Source: JACQFK01 sp041482015
Lineage (GTDB): Bacteria > Planctomycetota > MHYJ01 > JACPRB01
Direction: 5' to 3'
Assembly: GCA_041482015.1 (NCBI GenBank)
Contig: JBGPCZ010000006.1
Coordinates: 8,656 to 72,655 of the forward strand
DNA length: 64,000 nt
Of the stretch, positions 42,377-50,869 are shown piece after piece (the stretch's first letter is position 1; every line of letters starts with the position of its first letter). Position numbers and translations under genes: made by a program. Under the pieces are notes generated by a model. The model saw only the letters and a list, made by a program, of their open reading frames with translations. It had not been told where the DNA came from and did not search any database.

Positions 42377-43077
42377 CGCGCCATCGCCATCGCTTCCTTC
42401 AATCCGAACCGGTTCCGGTAGAGCGCGGAGCCGGCGATGATACCAAAGGCACCCAGCTCTTTGAAGCGGGCCACATCGTCCAACGACGTCACTCCGCCGG
42501 AAAAGACCACGGGCCGCTTCGCCGCGGCCACGATCTCCTTCACCGGAGCCCAGTCGACGCCCTCACCCCTCCCCTCCACCGCCACGTTCGTGTAGAGGTA
42601 GCCCGCGATGGCCAGCGCATCGGCCCGCCGGATGAACTCGACCGCGTCGACGCCCGCCGTCTCCTGCCAGCCTTTGACCATGATCTCGCGGCCCTTCCCG
42701 TCGATCGAGACGACGATGCGCCCCGGGTGGCGGGCCGCCGCCGACTCGAGCCACGCCCAGTCCGCGATCGCCTTCGTGCCGACGATGGCCCGCTCCGCCC
42801 CCCCATCGAGCACCGCCCCCAGCGCCGCGTCATTCCGCACGCCGCCGCCCCACTGCACCCGCGCGGGCTTGAGGAGTCCCAGGACGGGCAGGTTCGAGCT
42901 CCCCTCTCCGAGGGCGGCGTTGAGGTCGACCACGTGGAGCCATTCCGCCCCCTCGTCGATCCACCGCTTCGCGATCTCCGCGGGCTTCCCATAGACCGTC
43001 TCGACCGAGCGATGCCGCTTCGCCTCCAGCTTGACGACCTCCCCGTTCCAGAGGTCGATCGCCGGGAAGACGATCAT
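42373..43077 (-). CDS. hisA: Phosphoribosylformimino-5-aminoimidazole carboxamide ribotide isomerase
   Basis: HisA is the Amadori-type isomerase of step four. The 234-residue TIM barrel starts MIVFPAIDLWNGEVVKLEAKRHRS with the catalytic aspartate in AIDL, and has WLHVVDLNAALG, VQWGGGVRN, IVVSIDGKGREIMVKGWQE and VVFSGGVTSLDDV. Overlaps of four bases at both ends tie it to hisH upstream and hisB downstream. Confidence 0.95.
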   Translation of the reverse strand: MIVFPAIDLWNGEVVKLEAKRHRSVETVYGKPAEIAKRWIDEGAEWLHVVDLNAALGEGSSNLPVLGLLKPARVQWGGGVRNDAALGAVLDGGAERAIVGTKAIADWAWLESAAARHPGRIVVSIDGKGREIMVKGWQETAGVDAVEFIRRADALAIAGYLYTNVAVEGRGEGVDWAPVKEIVAAAKRPVVFSGGVTSLDDVARFKELGAFGIIAGSALYRNRFGLKEAMAMAR

Positions 43078-43679
43078 GCCCGCTCCCTCGCGAACGCGAC
43101 AAAGTTCTCGATGAGCCGGTAGCCGACCTCGCTCGACTTCTCGGGGTGGAACTGCACGCCCCACACGTTCTTCGCGATCGAGCTCGCCGCGAAGTTCCCG
43201 CCGTAGTCCGTCGTTGCGATGCACGGCTCGGTGCACTCGGACGGCGCATATGAGTGGACGAAGTAGAAATAGGCGGACGGGGCGACCCCGGCGAACGGCC
43301 CCTGCCCCCGGTGCGTGACCGAGTTCCACCCGATGTGCGGAAGCCGCGCGTGGCGGAGCCGCCGAACGCGGCCCGGGAAGAGCCCGAAGCCCTCGCCCGA
43401 CCCCTCCTCGCTCGACTCGTAAAGCACCTGCATCCCGATGCAGACGGCGAGAGCCGGCAGTCCGGATTCGAACCGCCCTTTGAGCTCGTTCCGGTACGGC
43501 GCGATCTGCCTCGCGACCTTCCCGAAGGCGCCGACCCCCGGCAGGGCGAGCACCCTTGCGGCCACGATCTTCGCGGGCTCCGTCTCCACGGAAACCTCGG
43601 CGCCCGCCCGCTCGAACGACTTCTTGAGCGAGTGGATGTTCCCCACGCCGTAATCCAGGAGGGTCAGGGGCAGCTTCAC
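43074..43679 (-). CDS. hisH: Imidazole glycerol phosphate synthase subunit HisH
   Basis: HisH is the glutaminase half that supplies ammonia to HisF. The 201-residue class I amidotransferase has LLDYGVGNIHSLKKSFERAG, LPGVGAFG, the nucleophile cysteine in LAVCIGMQVLYESSEEG, and VWGVQFHPEKSSEVG with the histidine-glutamate pair of the triad. The usual GICLGMQ is AVCIGMQ here, a mild change. It starts four bases after the hisD stop. Confidence 0.94.
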   Translation of the reverse strand: MKLPLTLLDYGVGNIHSLKKSFERAGAEVSVETEPAKIVAARVLALPGVGAFGKVARQIAPYRNELKGRFESGLPALAVCIGMQVLYESSEEGSGEGFGLFPGRVRRLRHARLPHIGWNSVTHRGQGPFAGVAPSAYFYFVHSYAPSECTEPCIATTDYGGNFAASSIAKNVWGVQFHPEKSSEVGYRLIENFVAFARERA

Positions 43680-43683
43680 GACG

Positions 43684-44961
43684 TCACTTCCCCAGCCGCA
43701 TTTCGATCGACCGGAGGTGGCCCGGCAGGTTCTCGATCTTCGCCAGCGTCATCGCGGTCGGGGCGATTTTCTCGAGCCCTTCCTTCGACAGGTTCTGGTA
43801 GAAGACCTGGCGGACGAAGGTGTTGGCGGTCAAGCCGCCCCGACGGCACGCCTCCGCGTACGTTGGGAGGATTGCGTTGGGGCCGACCCCGTAGTCGCCG
43901 ATCGCCACGGGCGAGTATTCTCCGAGGAAGACCGATCCGGCGCTCCTGATCTTCTTGAGAACTTCGACCGGCTGGCGCGTCGAAACGGCCAGGTGCTCCG
44001 CGCCGAACTCGTTGGCGAACGCCACGGCGTCTTCAAAGGAGTCCGCCACGAGCAGCGCCCCCGTGGTCGTCATCGACTTCCGGATGATCTCCGCCCGCTC
44101 GGCGGTCTTCGTCTGCGCCTCGAGTTCCGACGCGACCTCGCGCGCCTGCGCCTCGCTCGTCGTGACCAGCACGCAGCAGGTGTCCGGCGAGTGCTCGGCC
44201 TGGCCGATCAGCTCCGCGGCGATGAACCTCGCGGACGTCGTGCCGTCGGAGATCACGAGCAGCTCCGTCGGTCCCGCCAGGAAGTCGATCGCGACCTCGT
44301 CCTGGATGCGCTTCTTCGCCGCCGTCACGTAGGCGTTCCCCGGCCCCGCGATGATCTCGCAGCGCGGGATCGTCCTGGTTCCGTAGGCCATCGCAAAGAT
44401 CGCCTGCGCGCCCCCGACCTTGAAGACGCGCTCGACCCCGCAGACGAGCGCCGCGAAGAGGACGGCGTCGGGCACGGCGCCCTTCTCGGTCGGCGGGGTG
44501 CAGAGGATCATCTGCTTCACCCCGGCGACCGCCGCCGGGGCCGCGGCCATGACGACGCTCGACGGATAGACGGCCAGCCCGCCCGGCACGTAGAGTCCGG
44601 CCCGGTCGAAGGGGATGATCATCTTCCCGAGGCTCACCCCTTTGAGCGGCGAGAACTCGAACGATTTCTGCACGTCCATCTTGTGGTAGCGCACGACGCT
44701 GTCGTACATCGACCGGATCGCGGCTTGCACGGTCTGCGGCGTGTTCTTCTCGGCGGCGGCGATCTCTTCGCCCGAGACCTCGAGCTGGGCGAGGTCGGCC
44801 TTGTCGAACTTCTTCGTGAGCTTGCGGATGGTCCCGTCGCCGTCCTTGCGGAAGTCGGCGAGGATCTTCTCCACGGTGTCGGTGACATTCCCGGCGAGGC
44901 TGGCGCGGCGGTTCGCGTAGCGGGCGCGGGCCTCCGGGGTGAGGCGCGCGACCGGAATCAC
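43684..44961 (-). CDS. hisD: Histidinol dehydrogenase
   Basis: HisD oxidises histidinol to histidine in two NAD-dependent steps. The 425-residue protein shows GLYVPGGLAVYPSSVVMAAAPA, IIAGPGNAYVTAAKK, IDFLAGPTELLVISDGTTSARFIAAELIGQAEHSPDTCCVLVT and EFGAEHLAVSTRQP; the histidines of these blocks are the zinc and catalytic residues. Length is normal. The ATG overlaps the hisG stop. Confidence 0.96.
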   Translation of the reverse strand: MIPVARLTPEARARYANRRASLAGNVTDTVEKILADFRKDGDGTIRKLTKKFDKADLAQLEVSGEEIAAAEKNTPQTVQAAIRSMYDSVVRYHKMDVQKSFEFSPLKGVSLGKMIIPFDRAGLYVPGGLAVYPSSVVMAAAPAAVAGVKQMILCTPPTEKGAVPDAVLFAALVCGVERVFKVGGAQAIFAMAYGTRTIPRCEIIAGPGNAYVTAAKKRIQDEVAIDFLAGPTELLVISDGTTSARFIAAELIGQAEHSPDTCCVLVTTSEAQAREVASELEAQTKTAERAEIIRKSMTTTGALLVADSFEDAVAFANEFGAEHLAVSTRQPVEVLKKIRSAGSVFLGEYSPVAIGDYGVGPNAILPTYAEACRRGGLTANTFVRQVFYQNLSKEGLEKIAPTAMTLAKIENLPGHLRSIEMRLGK

Positions 44962-45818
44962 GGGACCATCCTCTCGATGGGCAGGACGAGGATCCCGGTG
45001 GCGCCGGCCTTCTTCAACTTCGGCACGAGCGCGTTGATCGCGTCCTCGTCGACGACGGCGTGGACCGCGAGGAACTCCTTGTCGGCCGTGTCCAGGACGG
45101 TCGGGCTCTTGAGGCCGGGGATCAGCTTGACGATGCCGGCCACCTTGGAGCGCTCGATGTTGGCCATGAGGTAGCGTTTGCCGACGGCGTTCTCGACGCT
45201 GTCGATCGCGTGCGCCAGGTCATCGGCATCCTGCCGGACCTCCTTCGAGAGCGCCGATCCGGCGATGAAGATCGCCCACGATTCGAGGACCGTGTCCAGG
45301 AGGGCCAGGTGGTTCTGCTTGAGCGTCGATCCGGTCTGCGTCAGGTCGGTGATGAGATCGGCCACCCCGATCGACGGAGTGATCTCGGTCGCGCCGGAGA
45401 CCGGCACGATCGTCACCTTCTTCTTCTTTTTCTCGAAGTACTGGCGCGTCAGGTTGGGGAACGCGGTCGCCACCCGCGCGTTCGGCGGGATCTTCTCGAT
45501 CGAGGTGATGCCCGAGTGGTCGGGCGCCGCGACCACGAGCCGGCACTGCCCGTACTTGAGGTCGAGGATCTTTTCAACCTTGCAGCCCGTCTCGTGGACG
45601 AGGTCGAGCCCGGTGATCCCCACGTCGGCGGCCCCGATTTCGACGAATTCGGGGATGTCGTCCGCCCGCGTGAAGAGGATCTGGTACTTCCCGCCGTTGG
45701 TCGTGGCGATCAGGGTCCGGTCGGTCGAGCGGGGGACGCGGATGCCGATGGCGCGGAGGAGATCGAGGGTCTCCTCCATGAGGCGGCCCTTGTTGGGAAC
45801 GGCGATTTTCAGCGGCAT
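44958..45818 (-). CDS. hisG: ATP phosphoribosyltransferase, long form
   Basis: HisG commits ATP and PRPP to the histidine pathway. The 286-residue protein is the long form: IAVPNKGRLMEETLDLLRAIGI at the start, then GAADVGITGLDLVHETG, VGDLITDLTQTGSTLKQN-type phosphate site (here VADLITDLTQTGSTLKQN), and a C-terminal ACT-like regulatory domain of about 75 residues (LIPGLKSPTVLDTADKEFLAVHAVVDED) that mediates feedback by histidine. It is the first gene of the operon and has a promoter 11 bases upstream. Confidence 0.95.
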   Translation of the reverse strand: MPLKIAVPNKGRLMEETLDLLRAIGIRVPRSTDRTLIATTNGGKYQILFTRADDIPEFVEIGAADVGITGLDLVHETGCKVEKILDLKYGQCRLVVAAPDHSGITSIEKIPPNARVATAFPNLTRQYFEKKKKKVTIVPVSGATEITPSIGVADLITDLTQTGSTLKQNHLALLDTVLESWAIFIAGSALSKEVRQDADDLAHAIDSVENAVGKRYLMANIERSKVAGIVKLIPGLKSPTVLDTADKEFLAVHAVVDEDAINALVPKLKKAGATGILVLPIERMVP

Positions 45819-45829
45819 GGTCGCGAGGG

Positions 45830-45872
45830 ACTATAGCAAAGAGGCGCGATAAATCCAACTGGTGGATTTATC
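45830..45872. promoter_or_regulatory. his operon promoter with overlapping palindrome
   Basis: On the minus strand TTGGAT (45858-45853), 17 bases, TATAGT (45835-45830). A ten-base inverted repeat, GATAAATCCA (45848-45857) and TGGATTTATC (45863-45872), covers the -35 box and ends six bases before the -35 box of the divergent 5S promoter. It may be an operator for one or both genes. Confidence 0.6.
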
Positions 45873-45878
45873 CAACTC

Positions 45879-45907
45879 TTGACAAAAGCCGCCCGGTTTC
45901 CTATAAA
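45879..45907 (+). promoter_or_regulatory. Consensus promoter of the 5S rRNA gene
   Basis: Perfect TTGACA (45879-45884), 17 bases, TATAAA (45902-45907). The expected start point coincides with the 5' end of the 5S sequence about six bases later. This is the best promoter in the window. Confidence 0.85.
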
Positions 45908-45913
45908 TCTCCC

Positions 45914-46036
45914 TGCCTGGTGACCCGATACCCAAGGGGCAACACCCGTTCCCATTCCGACCACGGTCGTTAAGCCCTTGGGGCCAATGATACTGCTGGG
46001 AATTACATCGGCGGGAAAGTAGGTTGTTGCCAGGCT
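45914..46036 (+). rRNA. rrf: 5S ribosomal RNA
   Basis: The terminal stem is formed by TGCCTGGTGACC at the 5' end and GGTTGTTGCCAGGCT at the 3' end. The conserved ACACCCGTTCCCATTCCGA, GGTCGTTAAGCCC, GATACTGCTGGG and GGGAAAGTAGGTTGTTGCC blocks are in the right order. Length about 120 bases is normal. No 16S or 23S gene is nearby, so it is unlinked from an rrn operon. It has its own promoter and terminator. Confidence 0.95.
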
Positions 46037-46042
46037 TATAAA

Positions 46043-46078
46043 GGGTCCTCCCGCGTGGAGGGCCCTTTTGTGTTTTAA
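46043..46078 (+). terminator. Intrinsic terminator of the 5S gene
   Basis: GGGTCCTCC pairs with GGAGGGCCC (one G-T pair) around CGCGT, followed by TTTTGTGTTTT. It starts about seven bases after the 5S 3' end. Confidence 0.88.
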
Positions 46079-46081
46079 ATC

Positions 46082-46123
46082 ACTGATAAGCGGAGTGCGC
46101 CGCAGCCCGCTTATCAGTTTTTA
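46082..46123. repeat. GCC-centred palindrome with T-run after the 5S gene
   Basis: ACTGATAAGCGG (46082-46093) and its complement (46107-46118) flank a core that resembles the GTGCGGCGCAC core of the other copies. Two mismatches occur near the core. A TTTTT run follows on the plus strand, so it may back up the 5S terminator. Confidence 0.7.
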
Positions 46124-46183
46124 GGTCGCTCCGGAGCATCTCAGCCTCCGGAACGATCCTACAACGTTCTGGAAGGGCTTTAG

Positions 46184-46224
46184 CCACTGATAAGCCGAGT
46201 GCGGCGCACTCCGCTTATCAGTGG
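46184..46224. repeat. Palindrome overlapping the end of the dehydrogenase gene
   Basis: Nineteen-base arms (46184-46202 and 46206-46224, one mismatch) around GGC. It shares the ACTGATAAGC outer arms with 46082-46123 and the AGTGCGGCGCACT core with 41793-41823. The stop codon of the dehydrogenase gene (46218-46220) lies inside the right arm. Confidence 0.85.
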
Positions 46225-49200
46225 ATGAGGCGCAGCTCGCCCTGGGATCCGGGCTCGGGCGTGACCTCGCAGCGCAACGAGGCGATCGCCGGGTCGGCCT
46301 TCAGCGTGATGAGGTGGCGGCCCTTCGGGAGGTCCACGGTCGCGGGACCCGCGGCCCCGGTGATCCCGAGCTTGAATCGGCCCTCGTTCAGCACGTCGAC
46401 CTCGAACGAAACCTCGGCCGACGTCCCGAAATCCTCCCTCGGCAGGTCGCCTGCAACGGTCCCGAACTTCGGGGCCTTGCGCCCGGCGGCGTCCGCCACG
46501 AGCCAGCGCCGCACGAGCGGGCGGTCCGGGAGCCGGAACGGGCCGGGCTTCCCGAGGTCACCTAGGAAGCGGATCAGGTCGCGCAACTCCGCGCGCGTCA
46601 GGCCGTTCGCCAGCCCTTCCGGCATCACCGACCCGATCTCCTTCCGCGCCTTGATGTCGGCGATCGCGATCCGGATCGGCTGCTCCTGGTTGGGATCGCG
46701 AAGGATCAGCGTCTGCTTGTCCTCGTTCACCTTGAAGCCCTGGACGATCAGATCGCCCTTCGTGATCACCGCCGTCGAGCTGTAGCCCTCTTTCACCTGC
46801 CGGTTCGGCCAGAGTACGGACTCGACGATCAGATCGACAGGGAGCCCGGTCCCCACCGCGCTCACATCCGGTCCGACCTTCCCGCCCGCCCCGCCGATCG
46901 CGTGGCACGAGAGGCAGTTGGTCACGGTGCCACGGAAGACCTTCTCGCCGCGCGCCGGGTCGCCCTCCTTCAGCGCCTCCTCGCCGAGCGCCTTGACGAA
47001 TTCGACGCTGTACGCCGGCGCCGCGCTCGTGATCCCCGCCGCCTTGCTCAGCACCGCGCGGAGCGGCTCATCCTGCCGTCCTGCCGAGCTCATCGCGCGG
47101 AGGCCGAGCTTCGCGGTGTCTGCCGCAACCTTTGCGCTTCCGAGCGCCGCGGCCAGCGCCTCCGCCCCGCCCTGCCGCGAGAGGAACGCCGTGATCAGCG
47201 GTTCAGGATCCTCTTTCCCTTCGGCGAGGGAGGCTGCGGCCGCCGAGGAGCTGCCCTCCGCGTCCAGGCGCAGGAGAGCGATGATCGCGCCGGGAGATCC
47301 CGCGCGCGCTTTCCCGCCCAGGAACGCGACCGAAGAGCGGCCACCGAGATCCGCGAGCGCCTCGAAGGCATCCGCCTCCTCGAGCGCCCCGCGCATCGCC
47401 TCGACCTTCCAGAGTCCCGCCAGCACGGCGGCCTTCGGCTTCAGCGGTCCTTGGAACCACAGCCGGAGCGACTCGGTCCAATCCCCGGACGGAACCACCC
47501 GTCTCAGCCGGAAACTCCCGGCGGCCTCGTCGAGGATCTGCGGCGACTCGGGACGGGCGGGATCGATCTCTTTCAGCACCCGCGCCAGGTCGTCCGGACC
47601 TCCCGTCGCGGCGAGGAGGATGCGCGCGTTGGCCTGGACCTCGGGGGTCAGGTCGCTTCGCCGGAGGAGCGCCAGCAGGCTCTGTACGACATCGCCGGTG
47701 CCGTCGGCCTTGAGCACGAACTGCACCCGCTCCGCCTTGTTGCCGAACGCGAGCTTCCCCGCGTCGAAGGCCGGCTTCCAATGCGGCTTGAGCGCGTGGA
47801 CCGCCTGCGTCAGCGCGTAGACGATAAAGCGGTCCATCGGCCGGTCGGCGGCGATCGCCGCAACCTCGACCGCCCTCGCATCGGGGACGTACGAGGCCGC
47901 GACCACCGCCTCGAGCCGCACGCGGGGATGCTCGTCCGCCGCGCTCGCGGCGAGCAGGTCGAGCGCGTCCGGCAGCCGGTCGTGCCACCGCGTGATGGCA
48001 CCCGTCGCGTAGGCCCGGATCCGCGGTTCCTTCGAACGCAGCATCCTCTTCAAAAGGGCGGGCTCCACCACGTCGAGCGATTCGTAGACGCCGAGCGCGT
48101 CGATGATCAGACGGTCCTCCGCACCGATCCCGGCGGCCCACGGCCCGAGCGCCCCGACGACGTCCTTTGAATCCGCGAGCAGCCGGCGCGCCTGGTATCG
48201 GGTCCACCGCTCCGGCGAGCGCAGCTGTTCCAGCAGCTCGGGCACCGACATCGCCGAGAGGTTCGGCGGCTTCACCGGCGCGCGACCCTTCGCCGTGATG
48301 CGCCAGATCCGCCCGTGGGACTTGTCCCGGTCGGGGTGGCGGAAGGAGGCCTGGTAGTGGCCGATGATCGGGTTGTACCAGTCCGCGACGTAGATCGCGC
48401 CGTCGGGTCCGATGCGGACGTCGACGGGCCGGAAGCTGGAGTGGCTTGAGACGATGAGCGCGGGAAGATCTTTCGCCCGGAACCCCGCGCCGTCTTCGAG
48501 CACCCGGAACCACGTGACCGCGTTGTTCAGGAACGCGCCGCCCACCATCACGCCCTGGAGGTCCTCGGGCCACGCGGCGCCGCCCAGCACGTCGACGCCC
48601 GCGATCTTGATCGTCTTGTCCCAGATCTGGGCGTACTGGAGGAAGTGCGTCGTCCGGATCATCGTGGGCAGCGCGTAGTAGATGCCCTGCCCGTTCCCCG
48701 CGACCACGATCGGCTGGCCCCAGTCGTCGAACGCGATCCCATAGGGGTTCTGCGGGCCCATGTCGTAGCCGAGGAACGGGTCGAGGCGGAGATCGCGATC
48801 GCGGAGGCGCCAGATTCCGGCCTTCTCGAGTTTCTCGACGCCCCACGGCGTCTCGACGCGCGCCGTTGCGTGCAGCCCCTGGCAGAACATCATCTCCCCG
48901 CGCGGGCCCCAGACGAACGAGTTGATGTTCTGGTGCGAGTCCCCCGTGAAGAATCCTTTGAGCAGGACGCTCTTCTCCGGCGCGCGGCCTTCGCTCCCGC
49001 TGTCCTTGAAGTGCAGCAGCTCGCCGCCGCTCCCGACGAGGACGCCGCCGCGGCCGATCTCGAGGCCCATCGGGGTGCTCAGGCCCTTGACGAAGACCCG
49101 AGACTTCTCCGCTCGGCCGTTTCCCTCGAGGACGACGATGCTGTCCTCCGCCTCTTCGCCCGGCCGGAGCTGCGGATAGGAGGGCCCGCAGGTCACCCAC

Positions 49201-49373
49201 AGCCGGCCCAGCGGGTCCCAGCGGATCTGGAGCGGCTTCACGATGCCGTCCTTCTCCGACGCGAAGAGGTTGACCTCGAAGCCGTCGGCGACCTTGAACG
49301 ACCGGAGCTCCGTCTCCGGATCGTCGCGATCCTGCATTGCCATCAACGCGGTCAACGCGAGAAGCGCCGTCAC
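46218..49373 (-). CDS. PVC-type membrane-bound dehydrogenase with HEAT repeats and cytochrome c motif
   Basis: The 1051-residue protein starts with a GTG that overlaps the SGNH gene stop (GTGA) and has a short hydrophobic signal (VTALLALTALMA). Residues about 20-380 form a soluble-glucose-dehydrogenase-like propeller typical of this group (GFEVNLFASEKDGIVKPLQIRWDPLGRLWV, then IGPDGAIYVADWYNPIIGHYQ). Residues about 390-790 are HEAT-like helical repeats. Near 800-850 the haem motif NCLSCHAIGGAGGKVGPDVSAVG contains CLSCH, followed by the conserved ESVLWPNRQVKEGYSS. The last 120 residues are beta-rich. Such proteins are abundant in planctomycetes and verrucomicrobia and are thought to oxidise sugars or other alcohols at the envelope; the substrate is unknown. 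The gene ends inside a palindromic repeat. Confidence 0.9.
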   Translation of the reverse strand: MTALLALTALMAMQDRDDPETELRSFKVADGFEVNLFASEKDGIVKPLQIRWDPLGRLWVTCGPSYPQLRPGEEAEDSIVVLEGNGRAEKSRVFVKGLSTPMGLEIGRGGVLVGSGGELLHFKDSGSEGRAPEKSVLLKGFFTGDSHQNINSFVWGPRGEMMFCQGLHATARVETPWGVEKLEKAGIWRLRDRDLRLDPFLGYDMGPQNPYGIAFDDWGQPIVVAGNGQGIYYALPTMIRTTHFLQYAQIWDKTIKIAGVDVLGGAAWPEDLQGVMVGGAFLNNAVTWFRVLEDGAGFRAKDLPALIVSSHSSFRPVDVRIGPDGAIYVADWYNPIIGHYQASFRHPDRDKSHGRIWRITAKGRAPVKPPNLSAMSVPELLEQLRSPERWTRYQARRLLADSKDVVGALGPWAAGIGAEDRLIIDALGVYESLDVVEPALLKRMLRSKEPRIRAYATGAITRWHDRLPDALDLLAASAADEHPRVRLEAVVAASYVPDARAVEVAAIAADRPMDRFIVYALTQAVHALKPHWKPAFDAGKLAFGNKAERVQFVLKADGTGDVVQSLLALLRRSDLTPEVQANARILLAATGGPDDLARVLKEIDPARPESPQILDEAAGSFRLRRVVPSGDWTESLRLWFQGPLKPKAAVLAGLWKVEAMRGALEEADAFEALADLGGRSSVAFLGGKARAGSPGAIIALLRLDAEGSSSAAAASLAEGKEDPEPLITAFLSRQGGAEALAAALGSAKVAADTAKLGLRAMSSAGRQDEPLRAVLSKAAGITSAAPAYSVEFVKALGEEALKEGDPARGEKVFRGTVTNCLSCHAIGGAGGKVGPDVSAVGTGLPVDLIVESVLWPNRQVKEGYSSTAVITKGDLIVQGFKVNEDKQTLILRDPNQEQPIRIAIADIKARKEIGSVMPEGLANGLTRAELRDLIRFLGDLGKPGPFRLPDRPLVRRWLVADAAGRKAPKFGTVAGDLPREDFGTSAEVSFEVDVLNEGRFKLGITGAAGPATVDLPKGRHLITLKADPAIASLRCEVTPEPGSQGELRLIH

Positions 49374-50866
49374 TTGGCCCCCCGCAACAGGAGTTTGTGG
49401 ATGTCCTCGTCGTCGCGGCGCACTTCGGCCAGCCGCTGCTGCATCTCGACCGGAAACCAGCGCACGCGACGGTCGACGTGATCGCGGCTGCTGGGCTGTT
49501 CGATCCGGTCGCCGTTCAGAAAGGCCCAGTTCGAGGGCCTCCAGCTGTCGAGCCACTCCCGGTTCTTCTTCCGGACCGCCGCGAGCAGCTCGCCGGACGG
49601 CTCTCTCGGGGCGATCCCAAGATGGCGGGCGACCTCCTTGGCAACTTCGGCCTGCCCGGCCTCGGAAAGGTGCATCCCGTCGCGTGTCACCCGGTCCTTC
49701 CACGTCGCCGAAAAGAGATCCACAAAGAGGAGATTCCGCTTCGCCGCGAGCTGTTTCATCGCGGCCACGTAGAGCCGGAGATCGTCGTTCCGCCGGGAGA
49801 GGTCCGGCAGAGGCGGGGTCGGCTTCTCGTAGGCGACCGGGGAGACGATGACGATCCTCTTCGTCGACTCGGAGAATTCGCCGAGCAGCCGGTCGTAGGC
49901 CGTTTGGAAACGGTCAAGGCCGGGCTTCCCCTCCAGTGCCTCCAGGGCGCCGAACTGGGCGAAGACCACGCCCGCCCCGACGCGCGCCAGCTGGTCGCGC
50001 CAAGGTCCGAAGTTGAGCGGCCGCGGCTGCTCGTAGACCGTGTCCCCTTCCCACGCCATGCTTCGAAAGAGGATGCGTTTCGGTCCCTGCGACGCCGAGA
50101 GGATCGATTCGAAATGACCCGTCGCCTGCTGGGCGAGCACGTCCTCGCCCCCCGTGAAGACCACGACATCGTACGGATCCAGGCTGAAGCCGCCCTGGAA
50201 CGCGGTCCGACCCTTCGCCCAGGGGCGGATCCAGGGCATTCCATCGTCGCTCACGCCTTCGAGAGCCCGCGAATCGAGGTTGTGTCCATAGAGGCGGAGG
50301 TCGTCGACGAGAGTGCAGGCGAACGACTTCTCGTCCGGTCCCCGGCCGATGAGGAGCGCCGCCCCCTTGGGATCGAGATCGCCGGGGCGGACGTCGCCCG
50401 TCGCCGAGGTCTCGCCGTTCACGATGATCACGCTCTGCTTTCCCTGGATGGCCCGATGAACGCCCACGGCCACGTGGAACCAGTGGTGGGCGGACAGCCG
50501 CTTGGGCTCCGTCTGGAGCGAGTCCCCGGTGGAGGCCTGGAACCGCAGCGATCCGTCGCGGTTCATGACGAGTGACCAGGCGTTCCCGCGCGCGACGAGG
50601 ACCGCGTCGCGCATCTCAATCGGGCAGATCCAAAGGCAGACCGTGAAGTCCGCACCCCCCGCTCCCAGCGCCGCCGGCGGGTCGACCTGGACGAAGGCAT
50701 CGATGCCGTTGAGGACCAGCATCTGGCCCGATGTGCCGACCGGGGAATCCACAAAGGAGACGCGCCCGCTGGCCTTGCCGCCGGGCTCCGCGTCGCCGTC
50801 GAACTTCCACCGCGCCACGGGCGCATCCTGCACGAGCAGGGCCGCGAGGAGGAGCAACGCGGGCAT
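49370..50866 (-). CDS. Secreted LamG/SGNH-like protein with incomplete active site
   Basis: The 498-residue protein has a signal peptide (MPALLLLAALLVQDAP). Residues about 15-210 read as a LamG/concanavalin-type carbohydrate-binding domain (VARWKFDGDAEPGGK, DFTVCLWICPIE, LSAHHWFHVAVGVHR, LVDDLRLYGHNLDSRAL). Residues about 225-410 have the SGNH hydrolase fold (YDVVVFTGGEDVLAQQ, FGPWRDQLARVGAGVVFAQFGALEAL, RDGMHLSEAGQAEVAKEV). The catalytic DxxH pair (DGMH) is kept, but the serine of block I is replaced by GGEDV, and the block III asparagine is not clear. Hydrolysis is doubtful. It is coupled to the PVC dehydrogenase gene, a frequent pairing, and probably serves the same sugar-related system. 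Confidence 0.8.
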   Translation of the reverse strand: MPALLLLAALLVQDAPVARWKFDGDAEPGGKASGRVSFVDSPVGTSGQMLVLNGIDAFVQVDPPAALGAGGADFTVCLWICPIEMRDAVLVARGNAWSLVMNRDGSLRFQASTGDSLQTEPKRLSAHHWFHVAVGVHRAIQGKQSVIIVNGETSATGDVRPGDLDPKGAALLIGRGPDEKSFACTLVDDLRLYGHNLDSRALEGVSDDGMPWIRPWAKGRTAFQGGFSLDPYDVVVFTGGEDVLAQQATGHFESILSASQGPKRILFRSMAWEGDTVYEQPRPLNFGPWRDQLARVGAGVVFAQFGALEALEGKPGLDRFQTAYDRLLGEFSESTKRIVIVSPVAYEKPTPPLPDLSRRNDDLRLYVAAMKQLAAKRNLLFVDLFSATWKDRVTRDGMHLSEAGQAEVAKEVARHLGIAPREPSGELLAAVRKKNREWLDSWRPSNWAFLNGDRIEQPSSRDHVDRRVRWFPVEMQQRLAEVRRDDEDIHKLLLRGAK

Positions 50867-50869
50867 GGA

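Noticed and set aside
46082..46224. The two palindromes after the 5S gene as ends of an insertion sequence
   Set aside because: Only 65 bases lie between them, there is no transposase and no flanking target duplication.
45840..46230. A tRNA gene or 23S fragment near the 5S gene
   Set aside because: No cloverleaf with TTCRA loop or rRNA signature was found; the remaining sequence is promoter, terminator and palindromes.
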